A stretch of DNA of 64,000 bases from Bombilactobacillus folatiphilus (GTDB lineage Bacteria; Bacillota; Bacilli; Lactobacillales; Lactobacillaceae), in contig NZ_CP093366.1 of assembly GCF_023380265.1 (NCBI RefSeq), positions 992,001 through 1,056,000 of the forward strand, written 5' to 3'. The notes under the pieces were generated by a model, which saw nothing but the letters and a program-made list of their open reading frames with translations, did no database searches and was not told the DNA's origin. Made by a program: the position numbers and the translations under genes. Every line of letters begins with the position of its first letter. Position 1 is the stretch's first letter. Positions 47,726-56,369 of this stretch are shown here, one piece after another.

Positions 47726-47962
47726 TTATTCAATAAATTCGTAATGAATTAAATTACGTAAATCGTAGTTCAGACCATCAGTGCCTGTGAAAGAACCATC
47801 TTTGTCTCTTAACTTCCGCTTCAAATCATCAATTGAAACTTGATCATCAGCTTTAACCGGAACTGTCAGTATCCGTCCATCTGAAAATGTAATCCGTGCA
47901 TAAATTTTTTCATGATTAACTTTCGATTGCTTAATCATTGCTTTAACTGTTTTTTTCTTCAT
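47726..47962 (-). CDS. Small hypothetical protein, 78 residues
   Basis: I do not recognise this family. It has a basic N-terminus (MKKKTVKAMIKQSKVNHEK), then an alternating beta pattern (YARITFSDGRILTVPV) and a charged helix (SIDDLKRKLRDKDGS), ending NLIHYEFIE. It is predicted soluble, with no signal peptide. A GGTGA ribosome site and TATAAT-like sequence about 50 bases upstream suggest its own transcription. It stops seven bases before the rplU promoter. Codon use resembles its neighbours. A real gene is likely; function unknown. Confidence 0.75.
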   Translation of the reverse strand: MKKKTVKAMIKQSKVNHEKIYARITFSDGRILTVPVKADDQVSIDDLKRKLRDKDGSFTGTDGLNYDLRNLIHYEFIE

Positions 47963-48023
47963 GTATTATCACCAAATAAATAAAAATTTAATTAGTTCTG
48001 ATTTTATCATAATTATACGTAAG

Positions 48024-48203
48024 CTACCACTGGTCATGGTTCCATAATCGACCATCAATTTCATTCTGTAATTGCTCTAAACGTAAATCTTGCTCATTAA
48101 TAATTTTTTTTAAACCTTCCAAAAGGGCACGTTGTTCATATTGTGGTTCATTTTTGATTAAATCATCCAACTGTTGAAGCAACCATTGATTATTTTCATT
48201 CAA
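48024..48203 (-). CDS. Small hypothetical protein, about 59 residues, with non-ATG start
   Basis: An open frame read leftward from TTG at 48203 (or ATT at 48209) to TAG at 48024, giving a helical protein: NENNQWLLQQLDDLIKNEP, then QYEQRALLEGLKKIIN and ending GRLWNHDQW. It begins inside the last codons of the NAD(P)H oxidoreductase gene. AAGGAG lies 12 bases before the TTG but only six before the in-frame ATT, so initiation could be at either. Codon pattern is like its neighbours and there is no competing frame. Function unknown; possibly coupled to the upstream gene. Confidence 0.55.
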   Translation of the reverse strand: MNENNQWLLQQLDDLIKNEPQYEQRALLEGLKKIINEQDLRLEQLQNEIDGRLWNHDQW

Positions 48204-48879
48204 GGGAATCGTCTTCTCCTTGTTTAATTAACTGCACCGTCGATAAACTGTTTTCTAGTGACCAAATATTTTGCTGAAACTGAGTTTGAACTAATTCTAA
48301 TTGCGGATTTTGTGGATGTTGTTGAACATATTGCTTCAGTCGTTCCAAATACCAATTGCTCCGTTTCAATAATGAATCTGGAAAATCCTGGCTCAAATAA
48401 CGTTGATAGCGCATCAATAAGAGTTGACGCTCTTGTTCAGACATATATGCAAATTGATAGATACTAAAAATAGGTAACCATGTCATCTGTGCTTGTCGTG
48501 CTAACCCCTGAAAAGACACGAGTAATTGATCCAAACCAAAATGAGCTTTTGCGCCACTGCGAAAAGCCGTCCGAGGTAACCCTGTCGACACAACCAAGCC
48601 TAATTCTTTTTTCCCCAATTCACTTTCCACAAACTGTGTCGACAAATATCGTTCTTCCCATTGCTTTAAGACCGCAGGCTCCGAATACCAATACAATGGA
48701 AATTGAAAAATGATTCGTTGAGCTTGACGTAATAATTGTCTTTCATATTCTGGTGATGCAGTCATCGGCAGTGAGAGTTCATGCCAGTTAGCTTGCGCTA
48801 ATAGAGCACCCTGTTTTAAAAATTGTTGGGTAGAGGAATTGTTTAACTGCGGATGAGCCACGATAACTAAGGTTTTAAT
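48196..48879 (-). CDS. NAD(P)H-dependent oxidoreductase, flavodoxin-fold (KefF/MdaB/YwrO type)
   Basis: Flavin-dependent quinone or nitro reductase family (Flavodoxin_2). The Rossmann-like core has KTLVIVAHPQLNNSSTQQFL, the flavin-binding FQFPLYWYSEPAVLKQWEER and GLVVSTGLPRTAFRSG; the C-terminal 60 residues form a helical extension. No ATG lies near the expected start. The frame opens at TTG 48900, but the only ribosome site (AAGGAG) is inside that stretch and points to ATT at 48879, where homologues have Met-Lys-Thr. I place the start there. A terminator hairpin directly upstream suggests read-through expression after csbD. Substrate unknown. Confidence 0.8.
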   Translation of the reverse strand: MKTLVIVAHPQLNNSSTQQFLKQGALLAQANWHELSLPMTASPEYERQLLRQAQRIIFQFPLYWYSEPAVLKQWEERYLSTQFVESELGKKELGLVVSTGLPRTAFRSGAKAHFGLDQLLVSFQGLARQAQMTWLPIFSIYQFAYMSEQERQLLLMRYQRYLSQDFPDSLLKRSNWYLERLKQYVQQHPQNPQLELVQTQFQQNIWSLENSLSTVQLIKQGEDDSLE

Positions 48880-48898
48880 ACGTAAAATCTCCTTTTTC

Positions 48899-48934
48899 AA
48901 AAGAAAATGACTGCTGTTTCCGAAACATCAGTCA
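48899..48934 (-). terminator. Terminator between csbD and the oxidoreductase gene
   Basis: TGACTG/CAGTCA with inner TGTTT/AAACA form a hairpin on the minus strand followed by TTTTCTTTTG. It lies just after csbD and about 20 bases before the oxidoreductase start. Confidence 0.65.
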
Positions 48935-48964
48935 CCCAATCGGTAATAGTTTTATTTTACCGCA

Positions 48965-49162
48965 TTAATCCCTTTTATGTTTATCAATTTCTTGATTCAT
49001 TTTATCTGCAACATCATCTTTAACCTCATTAAATTTATCTTTGGCCTTTCCGAAAGCCTCTTGAGTTTTACCTTTTAACTCTTTAGAATCATCACCCATC
49101 GCTTTGCCCAAGCCTTTATTAATTTTTCCCTTTAATTGATCTTTTTTACTATCATTACTCAT
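48965..49162 (-). CDS. CsbD-like general stress protein
   Basis: 65 residues, highly charged: the CsbD pattern with DQLKGKINKGLGKAMGDDSK and ELKGKTQEAFGKAKDK is clear. Start at ATG 49162 after GGGGGG. Family members are induced under stress in Bacillus and Lactobacillus; biochemical role unknown. Confidence 0.88.
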   Translation of the reverse strand: MSNDSKKDQLKGKINKGLGKAMGDDSKELKGKTQEAFGKAKDKFNEVKDDVADKMNQEIDKHKRD

Positions 49163-49250
49163 CAAGATCCCCCCCAATTAATTTAACTCATTATAAGTGG
49201 AGCTCTTAATCAGGTAAAGAAAAATGCTTATCAGTCTAAACTTTATGTCC

Positions 49251-50432
49251 TTACTGCAGTGAATAAGTCTTTGTAAATATCGATGTTACATACACACCTA
49301 AACTTAACACTAACAATAATAAAAAAGTTGTTCCTAATATAAAATCTAACCGCTGCAAACCATAGTAAGCTAAACTTCCTACCAGCCACCAAACAAAATT
49401 CCAAACGCGAGCTAGTCTTTTTTTCAAAACGAAGATACTGATGAACAAAATTGCAAATAACGGTGTAAAAACAGCTCCAATTAACGAGAGAAAATTTTCA
49501 TAGAAATGCATTGATACCCCTATTGCTAAGACAAAACCGATGACCATGACTAACAAACTTAAAGTTTTGGCTGTTAATCTTGGGAATAAAATCTGTAAAC
49601 TCTGCACTGCTGAATAAGCATCCATAAAAGTAGTTGTCACAGTTGAAAAAATAATAATAAATAACGCCACCAAACCCAGATTTGTTTGTAACAAAGTTAG
49701 CATCAAATCTTTTTGTCCAGTTTTCAAAACAATAAGTAAACCAACTGCAAACATACTACAACCACCTAAGAAATAACCACAAATGCTTGCTAAACTGACC
49801 TTTTGTGGATAACGTTCATTTTGCGTAGAATCACCAATAACTGGTAACCAAGACAAACACATTGTGACACTTAATTCAACGGCTGCGCCAAAACTAATTT
49901 TTCCTAACTTTACAGGATTAACTAGCTGGTGAGATGTAGTCATAATTGAGCCAATCAACAATAAAATCCCTAAAGCTAATAAAATAACAACCCGATTATT
50001 AATTTTAAACAGCCATTCATGATCCATTAACAACCACAAGCTGATCAAAATCGTCACAATAATAGTCATCGTCAAAATTGATTTAAAATGAAACAAATAT
50101 CCAGAAACTTCATTCATAGCAATTTGCGCATTAACAATCATTACCGCTGTCCAGCCGATTAATTGAATAGCGTTTAACAATGAGAATAATTTGACACCGA
50201 CTTGACCAAAAGTTAATTCTGTGACACCAATTGCTGAACGATGCTTTCGGCCTGACATATAAGCTGCTGGCAATAAAAATAATCCACATCCAATTATATG
50301 ACCGAGAATAATTGACCACAGCCCCTGTTTCCATCCTAAAGGTGCTACCAACATTCCCGTTAAGATTTCTGCAATTGAAATTGCGACACCAAACCACAAT
50401 AAAAACATATTTCTACCTTTTGTCTCATACAT
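49251..50432 (-). CDS. cytX: CytX-type hydroxymethylpyrimidine (HMP) permease
   Basis: 393-residue NCS1-family integral membrane protein with about 12 hydrophobic segments; NRYPQK-like loop (TQNERYPQKVSLASICGYF) and the start GVAISIAEILTGMLVAPLGW fit the CytX/CodB branch. A TPP riboswitch precedes it, which identifies the substrate as a thiamine precursor, most likely HMP (known family assignment of CytX). Together with thiN in the same window this indicates salvage; the rest of a thiamine route is not seen here. Confidence 0.85.
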   Translation of the reverse strand: MYETKGRNMFLLWFGVAISIAEILTGMLVAPLGWKQGLWSIILGHIIGCGLFLLPAAYMSGRKHRSAIGVTELTFGQVGVKLFSLLNAIQLIGWTAVMIVNAQIAMNEVSGYLFHFKSILTMTIIVTILISLWLLMDHEWLFKINNRVVILLALGILLLIGSIMTTSHQLVNPVKLGKISFGAAVELSVTMCLSWLPVIGDSTQNERYPQKVSLASICGYFLGGCSMFAVGLLIVLKTGQKDLMLTLLQTNLGLVALFIIIFSTVTTTFMDAYSAVQSLQILFPRLTAKTLSLLVMVIGFVLAIGVSMHFYENFLSLIGAVFTPLFAILFISIFVLKKRLARVWNFVWWLVGSLAYYGLQRLDFILGTTFLLLLVLSLGVYVTSIFTKTYSLQ

Positions 50433-50492
50433 GATTACATCCTCCCAAAATTTATCACGGCTGATCAGATGTTATCCCTCTAAAAACCTAAA

Positions 50493-50535
50493 AACAAAAA
50501 GACCCTTCATCGCTGAGGACAAAAGAGTCTTTACT
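50493..50535 (-). terminator. Expression-platform terminator of TPP riboswitch
   Basis: AAAGACTCTT pairs with AAGGGTCTTT (with G-U) across a loop of about 15 bases, followed by TTTTGTTTTTAG on the minus strand. It lies between the aptamer and cytX, so TPP should terminate transcription. Confidence 0.8.
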
Positions 50536-50548
50536 TTGACGATATGAG

Positions 50549-50629
50549 CCACTTTCCTTCGCGAGTCTTGACTTCACAGGTTCAAAGGGATTAGATTATT
50601 CTATCTCAGCCTAACAGGCACCCCTAGTG
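50549..50629 (-). promoter_or_regulatory. TPP riboswitch (THI box) upstream of cytX
   Basis: On the minus strand the thi box elements are present in order: ACTAGGGGTGCC, GGCTGAGAT, CCCTTTGAACCTG, and CGCGAAGGAAAGT, closed by P1 CACT/AGTG. The GCTGAGA and CTGA/GGGA-type conserved loops match the TPP aptamer. Followed by a terminator. The aptamer assignment is secure; OFF switching is inferred. Confidence 0.95.
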
Positions 50630-50695
50630 TCTTCTTCAATAATTTAAGCATACTAGTTATCTAATTTTTAGCAAGCGCTATTATTCTTAAAAATC

Positions 50696-50750
50696 AAAAA
50701 ACACTTTTACATTATGAATGTTTTAATTAATCATAATGAAAAGTGTTTTA
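50696..50750 (-). terminator. Intrinsic terminator of leuS-murJ
   Basis: About 20-base-pair imperfect stem (AAAACACTTTT-CATTATGA against TCATAATG-AAAAGTGTTTT on opposite arms), loop about 13 bases, followed by TTTTTTGATTTTTA on the minus strand. After the murJ stop. Confidence 0.85.
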
Positions 50751-50763
50751 GCCGACCATATAA

Positions 50764-52428
50764 TTATTTAATCCGCAATTTATTGCGCAATAACCTTAAG
50801 CGGTGACCCAAAATTTTCTCACCTAAGCGAGTTTTTAAAATTAAATAACCATAAATCAAAATACCTAGCACAACCTCTATTATCAACAAAATAATTGCCC
50901 ACAAACGTCCTGTACTGGCAAAAGAATTATACGCAATGAAATCAAAAACTAAGATAGCGCACAACATCAAAACTGAAATCATAAAAATTCCGCAGGTACG
51001 ATTGACGCTCTGTTGTAACCGAAAAGCAAACCGTTTTTTCAAAAATCGAAGCATCAACCAGCAGGTAACCGCCATCCCTATAACTGTTGCCAATAACGGA
51101 CCAAAAACACTAAAAATTAAAATGCATGGATATTGCACCAACATTTTAACTACAAAACCAACCAAGAAATATTTAATCGCCATCTTATTTTGGTAGAGCC
51201 CTTGTAGCACCGCTGATAATACCGTAAACAAACCCAAAAAGATTGCAACAATTGAACTAAACTGTAACAAATACACGCCAAGTTGATTATAACGATAAAA
51301 TAAAATATATAATGGCTTAGCTACGGCATACATTCCAAAAGCAGCAGGAATCATAATCAAAAAAAACAATTGTAAAATATTGGCAATTTGTTCTTGAATT
51401 TCCGCTTGATTGTCACGTGAATAAGCCGACGACAACAACGGAATTGCTGTCACTGCCATTGCAGTAGATAACGAAACCACAATCATGATTAATTTATTAG
51501 CGTTAAATGCAAATAAGGCATACATAGAATTCAAAGCATTTTGACTCAAATGCTGAAAAGAAGCCATCATTGTATTAAACGTTGATTGATCAAACAACTG
51601 AAATAAGACAATTCCTGAATCTAGGACAATAAACGGAACGGCTTGGTGCATGATTTCCGTAAAAAAATTCTTATTGCTGACATCAAGCTCATGCTTACTA
51701 TTACGCGATAATTTGTGTAAATGTGGCAATTGTTTAACAAAATAAAAGACCAAAATTCCTAAACCAAAAACTGCCCCAATAAAAGCAGCAAAAGTTGACT
51801 GCGTTACTGCACTTACATAACTACCTTTTTGAACCTGCATAATAAAATAAGTCGCTGCCAACATATAAATAACACGTGCTACTTGTTCAATAAATTGTGA
51901 AATGGCCGAAGGTGCCATTTGGGCATAACCTTGAAAATAGCCTCGCATCAAGCTCATTAAAGGAATTACCAACAAAGCAATCGCCAAAGCTCGCAAAACA
52001 GGAATCGCGTGCACACTGCCTCCAGCAAACCATTGAGCCAAAAATGGTGCCCCAAAATACATGACCGCAGCACTAATAATGCCCATCCAAGTCATGATTT
52101 TTAAACCCTGTTTAAAAAGCTGATTACCTGCTGAATATTCGTTTAACGCATTATAATGGGCAATTTGCTTAGAAATGGCCCCTGGAATGCCGGCTGTTGA
52201 AATAATCAAAAAGAGACTATAAATATTATAGCCCTTAGCAAATAAAGCGTTCGCCAGCGTTGCTGTCAATGCTGAACCAAACCAAATATTCCAAGGAATA
52301 ATATAAATAGCTCCCAAAATTCGCGAAAAAATGCTGCCTGCTGTCATCCAGGCCGAACCCTTAATTAAATTGCTTTTACCACTTTGAGATTCAGTCGCAA
52401 CAGTATTTTCTTCGGCATTTTGATCCAT
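50764..52428 (-). CDS. murJ: Lipid II flippase MurJ (YtgP-type MOP family)
   Basis: 554 residues with 14 predicted transmembrane segments, MviN/MATE-like. It matches B. subtilis YtgP (MurJ): after a 20-residue cytoplasmic tail comes GSAWMTAGSIFSRILGAIY, and the block ALLVIPLMSLMRGYFQGYAQM is the conserved arginine-containing loop. YtgP flips lipid II; an alternative role in other polysaccharide export cannot be excluded. It follows leuS by 28 bases, a pairing found in lactobacilli. Confidence 0.88.
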   Translation of the reverse strand: MDQNAEENTVATESQSGKSNLIKGSAWMTAGSIFSRILGAIYIIPWNIWFGSALTATLANALFAKGYNIYSLFLIISTAGIPGAISKQIAHYNALNEYSAGNQLFKQGLKIMTWMGIISAAVMYFGAPFLAQWFAGGSVHAIPVLRALAIALLVIPLMSLMRGYFQGYAQMAPSAISQFIEQVARVIYMLAATYFIMQVQKGSYVSAVTQSTFAAFIGAVFGLGILVFYFVKQLPHLHKLSRNSKHELDVSNKNFFTEIMHQAVPFIVLDSGIVLFQLFDQSTFNTMMASFQHLSQNALNSMYALFAFNANKLIMIVVSLSTAMAVTAIPLLSSAYSRDNQAEIQEQIANILQLFFLIMIPAAFGMYAVAKPLYILFYRYNQLGVYLLQFSSIVAIFLGLFTVLSAVLQGLYQNKMAIKYFLVGFVVKMLVQYPCILIFSVFGPLLATVIGMAVTCWLMLRFLKKRFAFRLQQSVNRTCGIFMISVLMLCAILVFDFIAYNSFASTGRLWAIILLIIEVVLGILIYGYLILKTRLGEKILGHRLRLLRNKLRIK

Positions 52429-52456
52429 TAACTTCGTCCTCTCTTACACTGAGTTG

Positions 52457-54877
52457 TTATTTTACCACAAAATTAACAATCTTTTGCGGCACGACGATAG
52501 TTTTTATAATCTTTTTGTCCTGAAGAAAATTCTTCACCCGTTCATCATTTAAAGCACGTTGTTCCATATTAGCTTTGGAAATATCAGCCGGCACAGTAAT
52601 TTTGTTACGCATCTTACCATTTACTTGCAACACAATTTCCACCTGCTCACTCACTAAATCAGATTCCTGGTAAGTCGGCCACTGAGCATACGTTATGGAT
52701 TCAGAATGACCCATTTTTTGCCAGATCTCTTCGGCAATATGTGGCACAATCGGTGCTAACATTTTAATCAAACCTTCTGCACAGATCCGTGGAAACTGCG
52801 TTTGCTTTTGAACAGCATTCACAAAAGTCATCATTTGGGAAATAGCAGTATTAAATTGCAATTTATCATAATGATCACCTACCAACTTAACTGTTTCACT
52901 ATAAATCCGTTTTAAATCAGCATTAGTTTGATCTGTAATAAAGTCAGCACGAAAACTATTGTCATCATCACTGTTGATATATAGACGCCAAACACGTTCT
53001 AAGAAACGATAAGCACCCGCAAGACCATCTTCACTCCAAGATACCGACGCGTCTAAAGGTCCCATAAACATTTCATATAAGCGTAGAGTATCAGCACCAT
53101 ATTGATTAACAACATCATCAGGATTAATCACATTTCCCTTAGATTTTGACATCTTTTCGTGATTATCACCTAAAATCATTCCTTGATTAAACAATTTTTG
53201 AAAAGGCTCAGGAGTGGGTACTACTCCTAAATCATACAAGAATTTATGCCAGAAGCGTGCATACAACAAATGTAAAACTGCATGCTCAGCACCACCAACA
53301 TATAAATCAACAGGCATCCAATCTTTTAATTTTTGGTAATCAGCAATGGCTTCTTTATTATGCGGATCCACATAACGCAAAAAGTACCATGAACTCCCCG
53401 CCCATTGTGGCATTGTATTCGTTTCACGTCGACCTTTGCGACCATTTTCATCAACCACGTTTACCCAATCAGTTAAATTAGCTAATGGACTTTCAACCGT
53501 TCCTGAAGGTTTAATATCATGTTCAGCCGGCAAACGCAAAGGCAACTGGTCTTCTGGAACTAAACTTGTTGTACCATCTTCCCAATGAATCACGGGGATC
53601 GGTTCGCCCCAATAACGTTGACGTGAAAAAACCCAATCACGTAAACGATAATTAACCTTCTTTTGCCCAACTTGTTTCTCTTCCAACCAAGCAATCATTT
53701 TGGTAATTGCTTGCTCTTTATCTAAACCATTCACAAATCCAGAATTAATGTGCTCGCCATCACCTGTATAAGCTTTATTGTCGACGTTACCACCGGCAAT
53801 AACTGCCTTAATTGGTAATGAAAAAGTTTTAGCAAACTCATAATCACGATCATCATGTGCTGGGACAGCCATGATAGCACCAGTTCCATAACTAGCCAAA
53901 ACATAATCCGAAATCCAAATTGGCAATTTCTCACCATTAACTGGATTAATCGCATAAGCTCCCGTAAAAGCTCCTGTCTTTTCGGTACTCAAATCAGTCC
54001 GATCCAGATCACTTTTTCGAGCAGCTTGTTCTTGATAATGTTTCACGGCTTCGACACGATTAGATGTAACAATTTGATCAACCAATTCATGTTCAGGTGC
54101 CATAACCACATACGTAGCTCCAAACAAAGTATCCGGACGCGTGGTAAAAACATTGAAAGTTTGATCACAATCAGCAATTTGAAATTTAACTTCTGCCCCA
54201 ACTGAACGTCCAATCCAATTCCGTTGCATCTCCTTGATGCTTTCTGGCCAATCAATTATATCTAAATCATCTAATAATCGATCTGCATAAGCTGTAATTT
54301 TGAGCATCCACTGTTTCATGGGCCTACGATAAACTGGAAAACCACCACGTTCAGTTTTACCATTAACAATTTCTTCGTTGGCAACTACCGTCCCCAAATC
54401 AGGGCTCCAATTAACTGGCACTTCTGCCTCATAAGCTAGACCCTTTTTATACAACTGTTCAAAAATCCATTGTGTCCATTTATAATAATCTGGATCTGTT
54501 GTATTAACTTCCCGATCCCAATCGTAAGAAAAACCCAATGAATTAATTTGCCGTTTAAATGTATCAATATTATGTTGAGTAAATTCCTTAGGATCATGAC
54601 CAGTTTTAATTGCATATTGTTCAGCAGGTAGGCCAAAGGCATCCCACCCCATTGGATGTAAAACATTATATCCTTGCATACGTTTCATTCGTGCAACGAT
54701 ATCTGTTGCGGTATAACCTTCTGGATGTCCTACATGTAGCCCTTTACCTGATGGATATGGAAACATGTCTAAAGCATAAAAATTTTTTCTCTTGGGATCC
54801 TCCGTTGTCTTAAAGGTCTTATTCTTCAACCAATAAGCCTGCCATTTTTTTTCAATCACATTATGGTTATAACTCAT
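52457..54877 (-). CDS. leuS: Leucyl-tRNA synthetase
   Basis: Charges tRNA-Leu. 806 residues, class I: HIGH motif as HVGH in [20 protein letters not shown]1 editing domain, KMSKS in [17 protein letters not shown], anticodon-binding domain and C-terminal domain. Full length. Controlled by a T-box leader with a CUC specifier. Cotranscribed with murJ. Confidence 0.97.
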   Translation of the reverse strand: MSYNHNVIEKKWQAYWLKNKTFKTTEDPKRKNFYALDMFPYPSGKGLHVGHPEGYTATDIVARMKRMQGYNVLHPMGWDAFGLPAEQYAIKTGHDPKEFTQHNIDTFKRQINSLGFSYDWDREVNTTDPDYYKWTQWIFEQLYKKGLAYEAEVPVNWSPDLGTVVANEEIVNGKTERGGFPVYRRPMKQWMLKITAYADRLLDDLDIIDWPESIKEMQRNWIGRSVGAEVKFQIADCDQTFNVFTTRPDTLFGATYVVMAPEHELVDQIVTSNRVEAVKHYQEQAARKSDLDRTDLSTEKTGAFTGAYAINPVNGEKLPIWISDYVLASYGTGAIMAVPAHDDRDYEFAKTFSLPIKAVIAGGNVDNKAYTGDGEHINSGFVNGLDKEQAITKMIAWLEEKQVGQKKVNYRLRDWVFSRQRYWGEPIPVIHWEDGTTSLVPEDQLPLRLPAEHDIKPSGTVESPLANLTDWVNVVDENGRKGRRETNTMPQWAGSSWYFLRYVDPHNKEAIADYQKLKDWMPVDLYVGGAEHAVLHLLYARFWHKFLYDLGVVPTPEPFQKLFNQGMILGDNHEKMSKSKGNVINPDDVVNQYGADTLRLYEMFMGPLDASVSWSEDGLAGAYRFLERVWRLYINSDDDNSFRADFITDQTNADLKRIYSETVKLVGDHYDKLQFNTAISQMMTFVNAVQKQTQFPRICAEGLIKMLAPIVPHIAEEIWQKMGHSESITYAQWPTYQESDLVSEQVEIVLQVNGKMRNKITVPADISKANMEQRALNDERVKNFLQDKKIIKTIVVPQKIVNFVVK

Positions 54878-54892
54878 ATTTATTTACCCTCC

Positions 54893-55118
54893 TACAAAAA
54901 AATCCTATTGCAAAATTGCAATAGGACGAATTTTCCGCGGTACCACCTAAGTTTCATATAAAAAATATATAACTCTCAAGTAATTAACGATACCCCGTGA
55001 CCACTTACTCATTTCAGTACCCAATATTCAAAGACGAGTTCATCAATCTCTTGTTATAGACTCACACTGAACGTCTATTCTCTGTCAAAGCAAATGAAGA
55101 TCGACTACTATTTCTTTG
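54893..55118 (-). promoter_or_regulatory. T-box leader of leuS with CUC (Leu) specifier
   Basis: Minus strand contains the T-box sequence AGGTGGTACCGCGG (complement of 54935-54948). Stem I base CAAAGA/TCTTTG, the AGTA S-turn element, helix TCGATC/GATTGA and the specifier loop TGAACTCG, in which CTC (complement of 55036-55038) is a leucine codon. The leader ends in an 11-base-pair terminator with T run at 54896-54926. Uncharged tRNA-Leu should permit read-through into leuS. Family assignment is secure; the specifier reading follows from pairing I traced by hand. Confidence 0.93.
54896..54926 (-). terminator. T-box terminator before leuS
   Basis: TCCTATTGCAA/TTGCAATAGGA, perfect 11-base-pair stem with AA or TT loop, followed by TTTTTTT. 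Competes with the antiterminator formed by the T-box sequence. Confidence 0.85.
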
Positions 55119-55134
55119 AAAAATCATATATCTC

Positions 55135-55163
55135 ATTATAGATAAACTATACACTAAATACAA
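55135..55163 (-). promoter_or_regulatory. Promoter of leuS T-box transcript
   Basis: TTGTAT (complement of 55158-55163), 17-base spacer, TATAAT (complement of 55135-55140). The -35 abuts the stop codon of the glucosaminidase gene. Confidence 0.75.
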
Positions 55164-56249
55164 CTAATCTTGTGAATTTTTTTCATTAGACTGCCCTATT
55201 ACATTCGCATTTTTACTTGTAGGCAAATCTGAACTAGACTTTTGAGGACCACCAGTCGAATCCACTCCAGAATGTGTAGCATGTCCTGCATTTTGCGTGT
55301 TATTGCTATTAACCGTCACAGATGACCATGAATTAGGTTTTACAACTTTTTTAGGTGCACCTTGCGTTATTTCATTTGTTTGATTAATCAACTGACTAAC
55401 CGCATTTGTACTTACCACAACAGGGACTGTCACATTACCATAACTCAATGGGACATCATTAGCAGGATTATGGAATTTATTTCGGACAATAACTGGTGCC
55501 TGTTGATCTTGATAAGTGTTCTTTGTAGAATCAATATTTTCTTGTTGTGAAACACTATTAGTTAAAAAACTAACTTTATCAACAACGATATCATTGGCAT
55601 TAGGATTTTGACTTGGAGATTGATCAAAACGAGTCAAGTCATATTTTTCAATTAAACTGTTCAACTTATCCGCATAAGATGTATCTGTTGCATAACGCCC
55701 TGTCAAAAAAGCGGTGGCATCTTTATATGAACTAGTTTTACTGCGCCAAGTGCCCGCATAATTATTTTCTCGCAACAAACGTACATAATCTTCCAAAGAT
55801 TCTTTGTAAGAAGGGTACTTACGAAAATTAGATTGAATGCCATACAAATTGCCACTACCATCATCTTCTTGGGTCGCCATATTAACTGCGTCACCCTTAA
55901 AACTTCCTTTAACTCCAAAAAGATTATAATTAGGAATCTGTGATAATGAACTAGTTCCCCAACCACTTTCTAGTAAAGCCTGTGCTAACATTACCGAAGC
56001 ATAAAGATCGTTATTACTTGCTAATTTTTGAGCAGAAAGTCCTAAAAAATTCAAAAAAATTTGATCCCCATAACCATTAGAAACAATCGTATTATCTAAG
56101 TTTTCAGCATCATTAACATTTATAGTTATCGGCTCTAAGCTGTTCGCATTTACTAATTGAGAATCTAAGTGAAACACTTTCAGTGATAATACTAAAATTG
56201 TAGCACTTACAAATAAACTGGCAGATTGCTTTAAATTTTTTCTTAACAC
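55164..56249 (-). CDS. Secreted N-acetylglucosaminidase (GH73 family autolysin)
   Basis: Cleaves the glycan strands of peptidoglycan. About 361 residues: a signal peptide (RKNLKQSASLFVSATILVLS, cleavage near residue 30-35, VNA region), a GH73 domain about 60-200 with ALLESGWGTSSLSQ containing the catalytic Glu and NLFGVKGSFKGDAV, YPSYKESLEDY and GRYATDTSYADKLN; then about 150 residues rich in N, S, T and V without a LysM, SH3 or GW repeat that I recognise. I chose GTG 56249, after AGGGGA; the longer frame adds upstream promoter sequence. How it attaches to the wall is unclear. Confidence 0.88.
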   Translation of the reverse strand: MLRKNLKQSASLFVSATILVLSLKVFHLDSQLVNANSLEPITINVNDAENLDNTIVSNGYGDQIFLNFLGLSAQKLASNNDLYASVMLAQALLESGWGTSSLSQIPNYNLFGVKGSFKGDAVNMATQEDDGSGNLYGIQSNFRKYPSYKESLEDYVRLLRENNYAGTWRSKTSSYKDATAFLTGRYATDTSYADKLNSLIEKYDLTRFDQSPSQNPNANDIVVDKVSFLTNSVSQQENIDSTKNTYQDQQAPVIVRNKFHNPANDVPLSYGNVTVPVVVSTNAVSQLINQTNEITQGAPKKVVKPNSWSSVTVNSNNTQNAGHATHSGVDSTGGPQKSSSDLPTSKNANVIGQSNEKNSQD

Positions 56250-56289
56250 AAATTTATCCCCTAATAATTCTATAAATTTAACTTTCCAT

Positions 56290-56305
56290 GCTATATTATT
56301 ATAGC
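56290..56305. repeat. Palindrome in the glucosaminidase/PAP2 intergenic region
   Basis: GCTATATTATTATAGC, a perfect inverted repeat (six-base arms, TTAT centre) overlapping a TATAAT for the minus-strand gene. Could be an operator or chance AT-rich palindrome. Confidence 0.4.
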
Positions 56306-56369
56306 TAAACCAAATTAATATCAACATCTGACCAAACAATCAGAACATTAACCTAATATGGAGCATTTT

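Noticed and set aside
55703..55966. Antisense frame in the glucosaminidase gene
   Set aside because: It is an alternative frame of the GH73 gene with no ribosome site or family resemblance.
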